NCBI RefSeq assembly: GCF_900102685.1
Contig: NZ_FMZA01000005.1
Coordinates: 124,001-188,000 of the forward strand
DNA length: 64,000 nucleotides
Reading direction: 5' to 3'
DNA from: Melghirimyces thermohalophilus
Lineage (GTDB): Bacteria > Bacillota > Bacilli > Thermoactinomycetales > DSM-45169
The position numbers and the translations under genes are program-made. The notes under the pieces were generated by a model, which searched no databases, was not told where the DNA came from, and saw nothing but the letters and a program-made list of their open reading frames with translations. The first letter of the stretch is position 1. The number at the start of each line of letters is the position of its first letter. This document shows positions 35,872-46,213 of the stretch, in pieces.

Positions 35872-37299
35872 ATGGCAAAAGAAATACCGGATATTTCTAC
35901 GGAATATCAGTACGGATTTCATGATAAAGACGTCTCGGTTTTTCGCTCGAAGCGGGGGTTGAGTCGGGAAGTCGTCGAAGAGATCTCCCGGATGAAAGAT
36001 GAGCCCCAATGGATGCTGGATTTCCGGTTGAAATCCCTGGAGCAGTTTTTCAAGATGCCGATGCCCAGCTCCAAAAACTCCAAGTGGTTCTCTATCCTTC
36101 CTGGAAAGCTGGATGACTTGGACTTCGACGATATTACCTATTACGTCAAACCGTCGGAACGGCAAGGGCGCACTTGGGAAGAGGTACCCGAGGAGATCAA
36201 ACGCACCTTTGACCGGTTGGGGATTCCCGAGGCGGAGCAGAAATTTCTCGCTGGTGTGTCTGCCCAGTATGAGTCAGAAGTGGTTTATCAAAACATGCAG
36301 AAAGAGTTGGAAGACCAAGGGGTCATCTTCTGCGATACCGATACGGCAGTGAGAGAGTACCCCGAGCTGGTGAAAGAATACTTCGGCACGGTGGTGCCGC
36401 CTAGCGATAACAAGTTCGCCGCCCTCAACAGCGCGGTCTGGAGCGGAGGCAGCTTCATCTACGTGCCTAAAGGCGTCAAGTGCGAAGTACCGCTGCAGGC
36501 CTACTTCCGCATCAACTCCCAAAATATGGGGCAGTTTGAGCGGACCCTGATCATCGCTGATGAGGAATCCTTCGTTCACTACGTCGAAGGCTGCACGGCG
36601 CCGATTTACAGCACGGACTCCCTGCACAGTGCCGTGGTGGAAATTATCGTCAAGGATCACGCCCGTACCCGCTATACCACCATCCAAAACTGGGCGCCTA
36701 ACGTTTATAACTTGGTGACCAAGCGGGCTGTCGCCGAAAAAGGCGCCCATATGGAATGGGTGGACGGCAACATCGGTTCCAAACTGACCATGAAGTATCC
36801 CGCTGTGATTATGAAAGGAGAAGGCGCCAAAGCGGATGTCCTCTCCATCGCAGTAGCCGGCAAGGGTCAGCACCAGGACGCCGGTGCCAAGGTGACGGCG
36901 CTCGCACCCAACTGCACATCGACGATTGTTTCCAAGTCGATCAGTAAACATGGCGGCAAGGTTACCTACCGGGGATTGTCCAGCTTCGGTAAAAAAGCTC
37001 ATGGTGCTAAAGCTAAGGTGGAATGTGACACCTTGATTCTGGATGACATCTCCACCTCCGACACCATTCCTTATAACGAAATCAAGACCGATGATGTCAC
37101 TCTGGAACATGAAGCGACGGTTTCCAAGGTGAGTGAAGAGCAGCTCTTCTATCTGATGAGCCGCGGCCTTAGCGAAGAGGAAGCAACTCAGATGATCGTG
37201 ATGGGCTTTATCGAACCCTTCACCAAAGAGTTGCCGATGGAATATGCCGTGGAGATGAACCGTCTGATCAAGTTAGAAATGGAAGGTTCAATCGGTTAA
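35872..37299 (+). CDS. sufB: Fe-S cluster assembly protein SufB
   Basis: 475 aa, slightly longer than the 465 aa Bacillus subtilis protein. The beta-helix core contains SVFIYVPKG-like and [10 protein letters not shown] blocks, and [19 protein letters not shown] carries conserved Cys and His residues. It is the main cluster scaffold with SufC and SufD. ATG 35872 follows AAAGGAGGGG. Last gene of the operon, closed by a 15-pair terminator. Confidence 0.95.
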   Translation: MAKEIPDISTEYQYGFHDKDVSVFRSKRGLSREVVEEISRMKDEPQWMLDFRLKSLEQFFKMPMPSSKNSKWFSILPGKLDDLDFDDITYYVKPSERQGRTWEEVPEEIKRTFDRLGIPEAEQKFLAGVSAQYESEVVYQNMQKELEDQGVIFCDTDTAVREYPELVKEYFGTVVPPSDNKFAALNSAVWSGGSFIYVPKGVKCEVPLQAYFRINSQNMGQFERTLIIADEESFVHYVEGCTAPIYSTDSLHSAVVEIIVKDHARTRYTTIQNWAPNVYNLVTKRAVAEKGAHMEWVDGNIGSKLTMKYPAVIMKGEGAKADVLSIAVAGKGQHQDAGAKVTALAPNCTSTIVSKSISKHGGKVTYRGLSSFGKKAHGAKAKVECDTLILDDISTSDTIPYNEIKTDDVTLEHEATVSKVSEEQLFYLMSRGLSEEEATQMIVMGFIEPFTKELPMEYAVEMNRLIKLEMEGSIG

Positions 37300-37306
37300 A
37301 ACCTCA

Positions 37307-37350
37307 AAACCCTTGTCACAAATACTCCTTGTGACAAGGGTTTGATTTTT
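37307..37350 (+). terminator. terminator of the suf operon
   Basis: A perfect 15-base-pair stem, 37307-37321 with 37329-37343, seven-base loop, then GA and five T residues. Confidence 0.9.
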
Positions 37351-37370
37351 GTTTGATGTGTTTGTCCTCC

Positions 37371-37395
37371 CCCTTTGGATGTATCATCTAAAGGG
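37371..37395 (+). other. stem-loop in the leader of the CPBP gene
   Basis: CCCTTTGGATG (37371-37381) pairs over 11 positions (one G-U) with CATCTAAAGGG (37385-37395), loop TAT, then ATTTTATATA. It lies 72 bases before the start codon and could be an operator, an mRNA stabiliser or a weak terminator. Confidence 0.45.
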
Positions 37396-37467
37396 ATTTT
37401 ATATAGCCATATAAACATCATTCTGGTAACTAAAGACCGAGAATGTTTCACAGGAGGAAAATCATAC

Positions 37468-38316
37468 ATGAAGCGGATATGGATACTTCTTATTTTCGCC
37501 GGTTGGATAACCATAACCGGAAGTTTGTTCCTGAGTTCTCTTTCTGGTACGGTTGCTGAACAGTTTGGCTTATCCAGAAATCCTCAATTATTGATTCAGG
37601 GTCTTGTGATGAGTGGACTGGTTGTTCCTATAATTTTGTATTTGTACAGGCATGTTGATCGAATGGCTGGGATGAAACCGAAAAAGTCGGTGTATTTGTG
37701 GAAAGGGGCATATCACTTTATCACTGGGTTCCTTCTAGCAATTATACTGGCTTCGTTGGGTTTCATCATAGCCATTTCTCAAGGTTGGATCGTCATTGAA
37801 CAGTGGTATCACCCTGATCATTGGTTTGTTGCGTTACTTATAAACGTTTTAATAGCCTTTTTGTATGAAGCCTTGCCGGAAGAACTGGCTTTGCGTGGAA
37901 TGCTTTATGATGTCTTGCGTTATCGTTTCTCCGCTTGGTTAGCTATACTGTTTCAAACACTGTTATTTTTATGTGTTCCTTTGGTAGCCACTCAGCTTCA
38001 AGTGCTCGTTGGACTTGCACCCGGAAACATTATGAATATCCCTTATATCATTTTGATTTTATGCTTTGGGATATGCTTGCAATTGGTTCGTCTATGGACG
38101 CGGAGCCTTTGGGCTGCTATTGGTTTCCATTTGGCCTATTTAGAAATCACCAGGTTTGTAGTCATGCAACATAATGGACCCTCCATCATAGCCTATAACG
38201 AAACAGTGCCTGGACTCGGTGAAATGTTTATCTCTTTCAGTATGATTGTGATTGGTGGCATCATTGTGTCACTCCTTATATTAGGTGCGAAGCGGGTTAT
38301 ACGGAAAAGACCGTAA
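37468..38316 (+). CDS. CPBP-family intramembrane metalloprotease (Abi/CaaX-like)
   Basis: 282 aa with seven to eight membrane helices. The family signature is EELALRG at about residues 139-145 and a later FHLAYLE supplies metal-binding His. ATG 37468 follows CAGGAGG. CPBP proteins process prenylated or antimicrobial peptides or act in self-immunity. The gene is visibly more AT-rich than its neighbours, which suggests recent acquisition, although membrane proteins also bias codon use. No bacteriocin gene is adjacent. Confidence 0.82.
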   Translation: MKRIWILLIFAGWITITGSLFLSSLSGTVAEQFGLSRNPQLLIQGLVMSGLVVPIILYLYRHVDRMAGMKPKKSVYLWKGAYHFITGFLLAIILASLGFIIAISQGWIVIEQWYHPDHWFVALLINVLIAFLYEALPEELALRGMLYDVLRYRFSAWLAILFQTLLFLCVPLVATQLQVLVGLAPGNIMNIPYIILILCFGICLQLVRLWTRSLWAAIGFHLAYLEITRFVVMQHNGPSIIAYNETVPGLGEMFISFSMIVIGGIIVSLLILGAKRVIRKRP

Positions 38317-38333
38317 GATTTATCGGTGAATGA

Positions 38334-38363
38334 AAACCGCTGATCTTGGCTCAGCGGTTTTTT
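38334..38363 (+). terminator. terminator of the CPBP gene
   Basis: AAACCGCTGA / TCAGCGGTTT (38334-38343, 38351-38360) followed by TTT. Confidence 0.85.
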
Positions 38364-38483
38364 GGTGCGCAGATTCCATCATTTTTCTGCTGATCCCCCC
38401 TTTTCTTTTGTTCTTTATCATAGTAAAGTGTATAGAGTGGTTATATATTTAAGATCGAGTAGGTCAAGCGAAGGGGGATTTTG

Positions 38484-39797
38484 ATGGACTGGGTCGTCGT
38501 TGTGTCAGTCCTGATTCTTGTATGTTTAAGTTTATCGCGGGTTCATGTGTTGTTGGCGATGATTGTCGCCGCCGAAGCGGCAGGAGTGATGTCGGGTCGC
38601 TCCTTATCGGAAACTACTGAACTGTTGATTTCCGGAATGGGCGGCCAAGCCAACACCGCGTTAAGTTATATCTTGTTGGGGATCTTTGCCGTCATGATCG
38701 GCTATTCCGGGATTGTGGGCTTCCTGGTTAACAGTCTGGAAAAGCGGATGAAAGGAAAGCGATCGGTACTGCTGTTTGTGATTGCAGGGGTGGCCTGTCT
38801 CTCCCAAAACGTGATTCCGGTCCATATCGCCTTTATTCCCATTCTGATTCCCCCGCTGTTGCGTTGGTTTGACCAGATGAAAGTGGATCGACGCGGGGTG
38901 GCGAGCGCCTTAACCTTCGGCTTGAAAGCTCCCTATATGACGATTCCAGTCGGGTTTGGCTTGATTTTTCAAGAGATTATCGCAGGTGAGATGACGGCCA
39001 ACGGGATGGATGTCTCCCTTTCTACGGTCACCCAGGCGATGATCTTGCCGGGAATCGGCATGGTTTTTGGATTGCTTGTCGCTGTACTGATCAGTTACCG
39101 CAAAGACAGGCAACCGAAACAGGTGAAGGATGGGGCGGCGACAGAGATTGACGCAGTCGATGGTCATGAACAGCTGGTCTTTTCAAAAGGACATTTTTTT
39201 ACCCTGGTATCGATCCTCGCGGCTCTTGGTGTTCAGTTGGGTACCGACTCTTTGGTATTAGGAGCTCTTACGGGAATTATTTGTATGTTCTTGTTCCAGG
39301 TGGTCCCCTTTCAAAGTGGTGATCATTTCGTAAACAAAGGGATTACCATGATGGGCATGATCGCCTTTGTCATGCTGATCGCTTCCGGTTATGCCCATGT
39401 ATTGACGGAGACGGGCTCGGTGAAGGCGCTGGTTACTTCCGCATCCAATATGTTGGGTGAGAGTCATCTGGTCATCGCTGCGGTCATGCTGCTTGTCGGC
39501 CTGTTGGTTACCATAGGTATCGGCTCTTCCTTTGGAACCATTCCGATTATCGCCGCACTCTATGTTCCTCTCTGTGCCGAGGTCGGTTTTTCGCCTTTGG
39601 CTACTGCAGCCTTGATCGGCACTGCAGGAGCACTGGGAGATGCGGGCTCCCCCGCTTCCGACAGCACCCTCGGTCCCACTTCCGGACTCAATGCAGATGG
39701 AAAGCACCATCACATTTGGGACACCTGTGTACCGACTTTCCTTCATTACAACATCCCCTTGTTTATCTTTGGTGTCCTCGCAGCGGTGGTCCTTTAA
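38484..39797 (+). CDS. YuiF-like Na+/H+ antiporter-family permease (COG2056)
   Basis: 437 aa, about 11-12 membrane helices. The end SDSTLGPTSGLNADGKHHHI, then DTCVPTFLHYNIPLF, closely resembles Bacillus YuiF, a predicted amino-acid or cation transporter. It probably exchanges a substrate with Na+ or H+. ATG 38484 follows AAGGGGGA. A loop near 205-225 is charged and cytosolic. It is directly followed by a decayed symporter gene. Confidence 0.83.
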   Translation: MDWVVVVSVLILVCLSLSRVHVLLAMIVAAEAAGVMSGRSLSETTELLISGMGGQANTALSYILLGIFAVMIGYSGIVGFLVNSLEKRMKGKRSVLLFVIAGVACLSQNVIPVHIAFIPILIPPLLRWFDQMKVDRRGVASALTFGLKAPYMTIPVGFGLIFQEIIAGEMTANGMDVSLSTVTQAMILPGIGMVFGLLVAVLISYRKDRQPKQVKDGAATEIDAVDGHEQLVFSKGHFFTLVSILAALGVQLGTDSLVLGALTGIICMFLFQVVPFQSGDHFVNKGITMMGMIAFVMLIASGYAHVLTETGSVKALVTSASNMLGESHLVIAAVMLLVGLLVTIGIGSSFGTIPIIAALYVPLCAEVGFSPLATAALIGTAGALGDAGSPASDSTLGPTSGLNADGKHHHIWDTCVPTFLHYNIPLFIFGVLAAVVL

Positions 39798-39830
39798 TCA
39801 AAGCAAACCTCGGCTATTTGCGGCCGATTT

Positions 39831-40327
39831 TTGGCGATCACTATCGCCTGTCTGTGTGTCACTTTCCGATTGATCAATAAGAAAGCGGATGATCAGAAGC
39901 GGTTGAAGGTGGCTCGGATCTCCATCGCTGTCGCCACCATTGCCGCCGGTCTGGTGGCCTTGGATCCTCCTGGAGTGATCACCCAAATCGTACCCTGGGC
40001 TTTTTCCCTGGCTGCGGCCAGCTTTTTTCCCGTGCTGGTCCTCGGGTCTGGTGGAAACGGGTCAATGCCGCTGGGGCTATTGCCGGCATGATATCGGGAT
40101 TGGCCGTCACCCTCGGTTACATCCTGATCTCCAAAGCCACCGGCTGGACCCTGTTCGGGATCATCAATATCGGGGTTGGTATCTTTGGTGTCATCGTCAA
40201 CGCCCTGGTGGTTTATTTCGTCTCCAAAGCAACGTCTGCCCCTTCTCAAGAGATCCAGGATGATGTCACTGATCTTCGGTATCCGGAACAGATGACCTAC
40301 AAAAATGGGGAGGCTTTCTCCAATTAA
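39831..40327 (+). pseudogene. remnant of a sodium:solute symporter (SSS family)
   Basis: Only the C-terminal part of an ActP/PutP-like symporter remains (INKKADDQKRLKVARIS, then AFSLAAASFFPVLVLG). A frameshift near 40040 moves it to the frame VWWKRVNAAGAIAGMISG, continuing to LRYPEQMTYKNGEAFSN. The N-terminal ten helices are missing. It begins shortly after the YuiF-like gene, so a deletion or recombination placed the remnant there. Confidence 0.8.
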
Positions 40328-40339
40328 GAGAGCAATGGA

Positions 40340-40368
40340 CCCCGTGTGTGATTCGCACGGGGATTTAT
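40340..40368 (+). terminator. terminator-like hairpin after the symporter remnant
   Basis: CCCCGTG (40340-40346) pairs with CACGGGG (40356-40362), then ATTTAT. Confidence 0.6.
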
Positions 40369-40781
40369 CAATGGAAGGGGTGCTACCATTGCTGGCTGTG
40401 AGTCGCGGGTATTGAGGTGACGGGTTGATCGTCTGTTTCGGTTGACGAGTCCGAAAGCGTTTGCTTTGTTTCAGTTCCAGTATATCCTCTTGACTGAGAA
40501 GATCATCGAAGTCGTCTGCGGGTTTTGTTGCTCTCAATCGGTATACAATCCTAGCCATCGGTAAGCTGTTACTGTTCGTGGTCAACATTTTATATTTGCA
40601 GGCTGTTGGAACGGGAGCCGAAGAGGTTGATGCGGGATAAGGGAACGGCTTGACAGATTTAAACGAAAAAACGAAAGCCGGACTGAATCACTCCCACCCC
40701 TGGATTTTATTAATCTTAAACATGTCTATTTGTCTCTCTTTCCGGTGACGATCGGTCTGTTAAAAAGGGGATTCCTTTTAA
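40369..40781. other. gap without a supported gene
   Basis: A minus-strand frame starting at about 40588 (MLTTNSNSLPMARIVYRLRA) runs on into the antisense of the symporter remnant. Its first 60 codons look protein-like but there is no RBS and no family match. Nothing else is recognised. Confidence 0.3.
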
Positions 40782-40810
40782 TTGGCAATTAAGTCTCGTT
40801 ATGGTATTAT
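40782..40810 (+). promoter_or_regulatory. promoter of the penicillin-acylase-family gene
   Basis: TTGGCA, 17 bases, TATTAT, ending 41 bases before the ATG. Confidence 0.75.
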
Positions 40811-40851
40811 ATCTGAAAATATAAAATATTCAGCTGGAAAGGGAGAGGACT

Positions 40852-43575
40852 ATGACAGGTTGGGAGTTCCTTTACAAGCGGTTCATCCCTTCAGGTGATG
40901 GGGGGAGAAGATCCGGTTCGCTCCTTAAGATTTCCCTCTGCCTGCTGCTAGGGGTGGGGATGCTCCTGCTGCCGCTGGAGGGTCCGATGGAATCGACCCA
41001 AGCTCAAGCGGCTGATCCCGGAGGCTTTCTCAATATTTTGCCCCCTGGACAGGATGGGACAGTCAATACCCTGGAGTGGGGTCGGTTTCAGCTGACCGGG
41101 AAATATCCGAAACACGTGAATGACCAGACCGAGATGTACGATTCTTTGGCTGAGGCTGCTCCTGGCGTGAAGGAGGGAGAGCTGCCCCAGTATTTCAAAG
41201 AAGCCTCCCTCGGACTGAAGGGGGAGGCGGAGCGCTCCTATTCTCCGACAGAGGGGGTGGCCGTGCATCGGGACCGATTGGGTGTTCCCCATATTGAAGG
41301 AAAAACCCGAGAAGCGACGATGTTTGCCATCGGTTATGTCACGGCGGAAGATCGGCTGTTTCTGATGGATGTGTTGCGCCATCTGGGCAGGGCCCGACTG
41401 AGCCAGTTTCTAGGTGCCAGTGAGGCCAATAAGGAGATGGACCGGGCTCAGCTAAAAGTAGCCCCCTACAAAGAGGAGGAATTAACCCGGCAATGGAAGT
41501 CGGTCTGTGATCGGGGGGAGGAGGAAGCCGAGGCTTGTGAAGATCTAAAGGCGTATACGAAAGGGGTTAACGCCTACATCCGCAAAGCGAGCCTCCATCC
41601 AAAGCTGTTGCCGGCAGAATACCCGGCCCTGCAACAGATGCCGAAGAAGTGGAAACCGGAAGATACGGTCGCCATCGCCAGCCTGGTGGGAGGCATCTTC
41701 GGTAAAGGTGGCGGCAACGAAGTGGCCAGTGGCCGTCTGCTCTCCCAACTCCAGCAACAGCACGGCAAGGAGAAGGGACGGGCCATCTGGGAAGATTTCC
41801 GCAACGGGGAAGATGCTGAAGCGCCGGTGACCACGGACAAGCCTTTCCCTTACAACCAGCCGAAAAAAGTGGATTCGCAGTCGACGGCTCTGTTGGATTT
41901 GAAGACAGTGGATCAGACCCTCAAACAGATGGAGAAGCCGGAAATGGTGGCGGACGGGCCCTTCGGCAAGATTCCGCTGAAGCTGCCGGAGGAGACCAGC
42001 AACGCCATTTTAATCAGTGGAAAACATACCCAAGACGGACGTCCCATCGCCGTGTTCGGCCCGCAAACCGGTTACTTCAGCCCGCAGCTTCTGATGGAGA
42101 CGGATGTCAGCGGTCCGGGGATCAAGGCCCGGGGGGTCGGCTTTGCCGGGGTCAATCTCTATGTCCAGATGGGCCGGGGTCAGGACTTCGCCTGGTCCGC
42201 CACCTCCTCCGGCGCGGACAACGTGGACCAGTGGGTGGTAAAACTGTGTGAGCCCGACGGGGGCCAGCCCACCGAGAAGTCCCAAGGGTATTGGTACAAA
42301 GGCGAGTGTCGATCGATGGATGTCTACACCCATCGTCAGATCGCCAAACCTTCCGCAGCTGGCATTCCCAAACCCGGTTTGAAGAACATCTTTTTTAATA
42401 CCAAAGTGGAACGGACGATCTACGGCCCAGTCAACGCCCGGGGAACAGTGGACGGAGAGCCGGTGGCTATCACCACCCAGCGCTCCACCTATGGCCAGGA
42501 ACTGAACAGTGCCTTGGGCTTTAAACGGATCAACGATCCGACGTTTATGAAGGATGGGGCCCGTTCCTTTATGAAAGCCTTCCGAGGGGTGGAGTACACC
42601 TTCAACTGGTTTTACGTGGATGATGAGGACATCGCCTACAAGCATTCCGGTCTCGCCCCGATTCGGGATCCCCGCACTCACCCCGACCTGCCCACCTGGG
42701 GGACAGGGGAATACGACTGGACGGGGAAATTTTTGCAACCGAGTCAGCAGCCCCATGTGATCAACCCGGAGAAGGGCTATCTCGTCAACTGGAACAACAA
42801 ACAGGCTCCCGAATTTCGGGCCAACGATGCGGAGTTTAGCTATGGGTCTGCCCACCGTTCGGACTTGCTCGAAAAAAGGGTGAAACAGGCGATCACTTCC
42901 GGAGAGAAGCTGACCCGGGCCGATGTGGTCAACTTGATGATGGACGCGGCTACCGTCGATCTGAAGGGACAGGAGGTGTACCCTTGGGTGTTGCAGGTGC
43001 TGGGAGAAAAAGCCCCTGAAGGCGACCCCACCCTGCAGGCGATGCGTGACCGGTTGGCGGAATGGGTGAAAAGCGGTGGTCATCGACGAGATTGGAAGCC
43101 CCGGGACGGTCAGTATGATCATGCCGTCGCCGTGGCCATCGCCGACGCAGCCTTTCCTCACCTGGTGGATGTTGCCTTCGGTGACGCCCTGGGGGGTGCG
43201 AAACTTCCCTTCTCCTTAGAAGATTCGCCGCGCCAGAAAGTGGGGTCCGCCTTTATCGGAGGCGCATACTCTCACCTGAACAAGGATTTGCGACAAGTGT
43301 TGGATGAACCGGTGCAGGACCCTTGGCACCAAACCTACTGCGGAAAGGGAGATCTGGAAAAGTGCCGCAGCGCTCTCTGGCACGCCCTGGATCAGGCGGC
43401 GGATGATTTACAGGAGGAGTATGGTTCCGCGGAGGTTAAGGACTGGGTCTACGACAAATCCCGGGACCGCATCCAATCACAATCCCTCGGGGTGATGACC
43501 ACCCCCGACATGGACTGGGTCAACCGCCCTACCTTCCAGCAAGTCGTCCAGGTAGGGGTGCCCCTGAAAGAATAA
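40852..43575 (+). CDS. secreted penicillin acylase-family Ntn hydrolase
   Basis: 907 aa precursor. A signal peptide (hydrophobic 24-44, cleavage probably after TQAQA near 53) directs export. Penicillin acylase-like enzymes self-cleave into alpha and beta chains before a Ser nucleophile. Here Ser383 in EETSNAILISGKH is the expected new N-terminus of the beta chain, and the spacer lies about 340-382. Substrates may be beta-lactams, acyl-homoserine lactones or other N-acyl amides. The subfamily resembles large acylases of Bacillus and actinomycetes. The ATG is behind AAAGGGAGAGGA. Monocistronic. Confidence 0.88.
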   Translation: MTGWEFLYKRFIPSGDGGRRSGSLLKISLCLLLGVGMLLLPLEGPMESTQAQAADPGGFLNILPPGQDGTVNTLEWGRFQLTGKYPKHVNDQTEMYDSLAEAAPGVKEGELPQYFKEASLGLKGEAERSYSPTEGVAVHRDRLGVPHIEGKTREATMFAIGYVTAEDRLFLMDVLRHLGRARLSQFLGASEANKEMDRAQLKVAPYKEEELTRQWKSVCDRGEEEAEACEDLKAYTKGVNAYIRKASLHPKLLPAEYPALQQMPKKWKPEDTVAIASLVGGIFGKGGGNEVASGRLLSQLQQQHGKEKGRAIWEDFRNGEDAEAPVTTDKPFPYNQPKKVDSQSTALLDLKTVDQTLKQMEKPEMVADGPFGKIPLKLPEETSNAILISGKHTQDGRPIAVFGPQTGYFSPQLLMETDVSGPGIKARGVGFAGVNLYVQMGRGQDFAWSATSSGADNVDQWVVKLCEPDGGQPTEKSQGYWYKGECRSMDVYTHRQIAKPSAAGIPKPGLKNIFFNTKVERTIYGPVNARGTVDGEPVAITTQRSTYGQELNSALGFKRINDPTFMKDGARSFMKAFRGVEYTFNWFYVDDEDIAYKHSGLAPIRDPRTHPDLPTWGTGEYDWTGKFLQPSQQPHVINPEKGYLVNWNNKQAPEFRANDAEFSYGSAHRSDLLEKRVKQAITSGEKLTRADVVNLMMDAATVDLKGQEVYPWVLQVLGEKAPEGDPTLQAMRDRLAEWVKSGGHRRDWKPRDGQYDHAVAVAIADAAFPHLVDVAFGDALGGAKLPFSLEDSPRQKVGSAFIGGAYSHLNKDLRQVLDEPVQDPWHQTYCGKGDLEKCRSALWHALDQAADDLQEEYGSAEVKDWVYDKSRDRIQSQSLGVMTTPDMDWVNRPTFQQVVQVGVPLKE

Positions 43576-43589
43576 AAAGATTCAATTGG

Positions 43590-43623
43590 CCCAACCCCCC
43601 AGAAACGGGGGGGTTGGGTTTTT
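43590..43623 (+). terminator. terminator of the acylase gene
   Basis: CCCAACCCCCC (43590-43600) pairs with GGGGGGTTGGG (43608-43618), then TTTTT. Confidence 0.9.
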
Positions 43624-43754
43624 GGTTGCCAATAAAAAATCTTGGTAAACCCTCAAACACATCTCCAAATCAAAACGGTCCAAGCTAGTAAAAATGGCAC
43701 GACTATTCTACAGTTACAATAGGCCGAAGATCCAGAAAGTGGCGAAAGGTGCGA

Positions 43755-43786
43755 AAAAGAAAAGGCAGCAGGTTTTACCCTGCTGC
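43755..43786 (-). terminator. terminator of the dap operon
   Basis: GCAGCAGG / CCTGCTGC stem (43765-43772, 43779-43786), followed on the minus strand by a T-rich stretch. Confidence 0.75.
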
Positions 43787-43793
43787 TGTCTGC

Positions 43794-44927
43794 TTATGGA
43801 TTCGCCTTCCAGGTGAGCCAGCGGATCATCAGATCGATGGCCACTGGGATCGCTTCTTCTTTGGGATCGATTTGGGGGTGGTGCAGGCCGTGGGGAGAGT
43901 CGACGCCCAGCCAGAACATCCAGCCGGGGATCTCCCGCAGGAAGTAGCCGAAATCTTCTCCAGCCATCGCTTCCCGGCATTCCACCACCTGAACGTCGGT
44001 TTCCCGGCGGGCCCAATCGATGAATTCCCGGGTGAGGTTCTTTTCGTTTTCCACCTGGCAGTAGTTGGCCCCCCAGTCGATGTGAGCTTCGCAGGCAAAC
44101 CCTTCTTCGATGCCTCGGACGAGGGCGCGGATGCGTTTTTTGATCCGTTCCATCGATTCCATGGACAGGGTGCGGATCGTCCCCTCCAGACGGGCATTGC
44201 CGGGGATGATGTTTTGTTTCGTTCCGATGGTGACTTTCCCCAAGGTGAGGATGGCCGAGTCCAAGGGATCGATGTTGCGGGAGATAATTGTCTGCAGCTG
44301 CATCGCCAGCTGGGAGGCAGCGATTACCATGTCGTTGGCCCGGTGGGGTAAGGAGGCGTGGCCGTCGGTGCCGACCAGGTCGATGTACAGCTCCGATGTA
44401 TTGGCGAACAGGATGCCGGGACGGGTGGCGATCGTCCCCACCGGGTAATCCGGCCCGATATGCAGACCGAACAAAACCTCCGGCCGCCACTGTTGGAATT
44501 CCTCGCTCTTCAGCATCGGCAAGGCTCCTCCCGGCCCCTCCTCTGCCGGCTGAAAGATAAAGAGGAGATCATCCCGGACGGGGTGGTTCACAAAGTGGGT
44601 GAGGATGCCCAGGGCGATCGCCATATGGAAATCATGGCCGCAGGCGTGCATCTGTCCAGGGTGCTCCGAGCGGAATTCGTATTCCGTCTCCTCATGAATG
44701 GGCAAGCCGTCGATATCCGTCCGGTAGCCGAGGATCCGGGTGGGTTGGGTTCCCTTCACCTTCACCAACACCCCGGTTCGCCACGTTTTGATCTCCAACC
44801 GATCCTGCGGCAGGCGGGACAGGTAGTCCAAAAGGTATTTCTGGGTTTTAAACTCGGCGAAGCCAAGCTCCGGGATCCGGTGGAGGTCCCGGCGGATGTC
44901 CACATAAGATGAGAGGGATGAGCCCAT
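43794..44927 (-). CDS. dapL: N-acetyldiaminopimelate deacetylase DapL (YkuR-like, M20)
   Basis: 377 aa, near the 374 aa of Bacillus YkuR. It removes acetate from N-acetyl-LL-diaminopimelate in the acetylase branch of lysine synthesis. Metal ligands lie in HACGHDFH (Cys96, His98) and in [12 protein letters not shown] 44927 has AAGGAG at good distance; the upstream TTG at 44945 overlaps the previous stop but has no RBS. Last gene of the operon with dapH and a class III aminotransferase. Confidence 0.9.
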   Translation of the reverse strand: MGSSLSSYVDIRRDLHRIPELGFAEFKTQKYLLDYLSRLPQDRLEIKTWRTGVLVKVKGTQPTRILGYRTDIDGLPIHEETEYEFRSEHPGQMHACGHDFHMAIALGILTHFVNHPVRDDLLFIFQPAEEGPGGALPMLKSEEFQQWRPEVLFGLHIGPDYPVGTIATRPGILFANTSELYIDLVGTDGHASLPHRANDMVIAASQLAMQLQTIISRNIDPLDSAILTLGKVTIGTKQNIIPGNARLEGTIRTLSMESMERIKKRIRALVRGIEEGFACEAHIDWGANYCQVENEKNLTREFIDWARRETDVQVVECREAMAGEDFGYFLREIPGWMFWLGVDSPHGLHHPQIDPKEEAIPVAIDLMIRWLTWKANP

Positions 44928-44941
44928 GGATCTACGCTCCT

Positions 44942-46147
44942 TCAACTAAAAGTCTGCTTTAAACGCCTCTCCAGCCGGTCGGCAAACCGGTCCGATTCAT
45001 CAGGGGTGAGGGTGAGCGGTGGCAACAGCCGGATCACGGTCTGTTGGGCGATATCCACCAGCACGCCATCCTGTAAGAGATCCAGCTGCAACTGTTTGGC
45101 CTGAGCGGGTGTGAGGAAGGTATCGATGCCGATCATCATGCCTCGTCCTCGTATCTCCCCGATGGCATCGGGCAGGTATTTCTGAAGCCGCCGCAGGTGA
45201 TTCCACAGGTAGTCCGCGTTTTTCTGTCCTTCCTCCAGTCCGCCCTGTTCCAACAACACATCCAACACCGCGTTCCCCAGAGCGGCACTCAGAGGGGAGG
45301 GAGCGAAAGTGGTTCCGTGATCACCGGGGTGGAACAGATCGGCCAATTTGCGACCGGCGATGATGCCGCCTAAGGGGAGACCGCCGCCGACGCCCTTGGC
45401 GAACAGAATCAGATCAGGCTGCAGACCGGCGTGCTGGTAAGCGAACAGGGTACCGGTCCGGCCAATTCCCGTCTGAATCTCGTCCATCAGGAGGAGCCGC
45501 CCCTGTTCCCGGCACAGCCGGGCCATCTCCTGCAGATAAGAAGTATCGAGGGGCTGGACACCGCCGGAACCCAGGATCGGTTCCGCCAGTATAGCCGCCG
45601 GATTCTCCTGCTCACACACCCGCCGAAGCTCCTCGGGCTGATTGGGTTCCACTTCAAAAACCGGCAGATCGGGTTGAGGATAATCCTGGTAGACGCCGGG
45701 CTGGCGGGTGAGGCGGACGGCTCCCAGCGTACGGCCGTGAAAGCTTTTTTTCATCACCACAAACCCGCGTTTCCCTTCCCCCTGCTCCTGGGTCCACTTA
45801 TGCACCAGTTTGATCGCCGACTCTGTCGCTTCGGCTCCGGAGTTTCCGAAAAAGACTTTGCCGTCGATGCTGTGCTTGACTAACCGTTCCGCCAACCGGA
45901 TGGCGGGGGGGTTGAGAAATTTGTTGGAGATATGAAGAAACGAGCCCCCCTGTCGATTCAGCTCCTCCATTACCGCCGGATGGGTGTGGCCCAGCACATT
46001 GACGGCCAGTCCTGTAAACAGATCGAGATATTCATTCCCTTCGGTATCATACAGGGTGTTCCCCCGGGCGTGGGAGATGGCGATGGGTAGCCTATTGTAG
46101 GTATTCATCAGGTATTGTTGGTCCCGTGCATGCCATTGGGTCAACAT
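44942..46147 (-). CDS. class III aminotransferase, probable N-acetyl-LL-DAP aminotransferase
   Basis: 401 aa, ArgD/acetylornithine aminotransferase-like. [13 protein letters not shown] (101-113) binds the PLP phosphate, [12 protein letters not shown] (221-232) carries Asp222, and Lys251 in [13 protein letters not shown] forms the aldimine. Between dapH and dapL it fills the place of the missing N-acetyl-L-2-amino-6-oxopimelate aminotransferase. Bacillus uses a class I enzyme (PatA) for this, so the role is inference; acetylornithine or 4-aminobutyrate transamination are alternatives. ATG 46147 follows AAGGGGGGAG. Confidence 0.8.
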   Translation of the reverse strand: MLTQWHARDQQYLMNTYNRLPIAISHARGNTLYDTEGNEYLDLFTGLAVNVLGHTHPAVMEELNRQGGSFLHISNKFLNPPAIRLAERLVKHSIDGKVFFGNSGAEATESAIKLVHKWTQEQGEGKRGFVVMKKSFHGRTLGAVRLTRQPGVYQDYPQPDLPVFEVEPNQPEELRRVCEQENPAAILAEPILGSGGVQPLDTSYLQEMARLCREQGRLLLMDEIQTGIGRTGTLFAYQHAGLQPDLILFAKGVGGGLPLGGIIAGRKLADLFHPGDHGTTFAPSPLSAALGNAVLDVLLEQGGLEEGQKNADYLWNHLRRLQKYLPDAIGEIRGRGMMIGIDTFLTPAQAKQLQLDLLQDGVLVDIAQQTVIRLLPPLTLTPDESDRFADRLERRLKQTFS

Positions 46148-46183
46148 GCTCCCCCCTTTACACTTGTTCTTGTATAGAAAAGG

Positions 46184-46206
46184 AGGGCCGCCTGAGGACG
46201 GCCCCC
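46184..46206 (-). terminator. hairpin between dapH and the aminotransferase
   Basis: GGGCCG / CGGCCC stem (46185-46190, 46199-46204) followed on the minus strand by TCCTTTTC. It may lower expression of the two distal genes or be an mRNA processing site. Confidence 0.5.
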
Positions 46207-46213
46207 TTGAAAT

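Noticed and set aside
39893-40588. 231-codon minus-strand frame over the symporter remnant
   Set aside because: Most of it is antisense to recognisable symporter sequence; the first 60 codons lack an RBS and a match.
42010-43161. 383-codon minus-strand frame opposite the acylase gene
   Set aside because: Shadow frame of a high-GC coding sequence; translation shows no domain.
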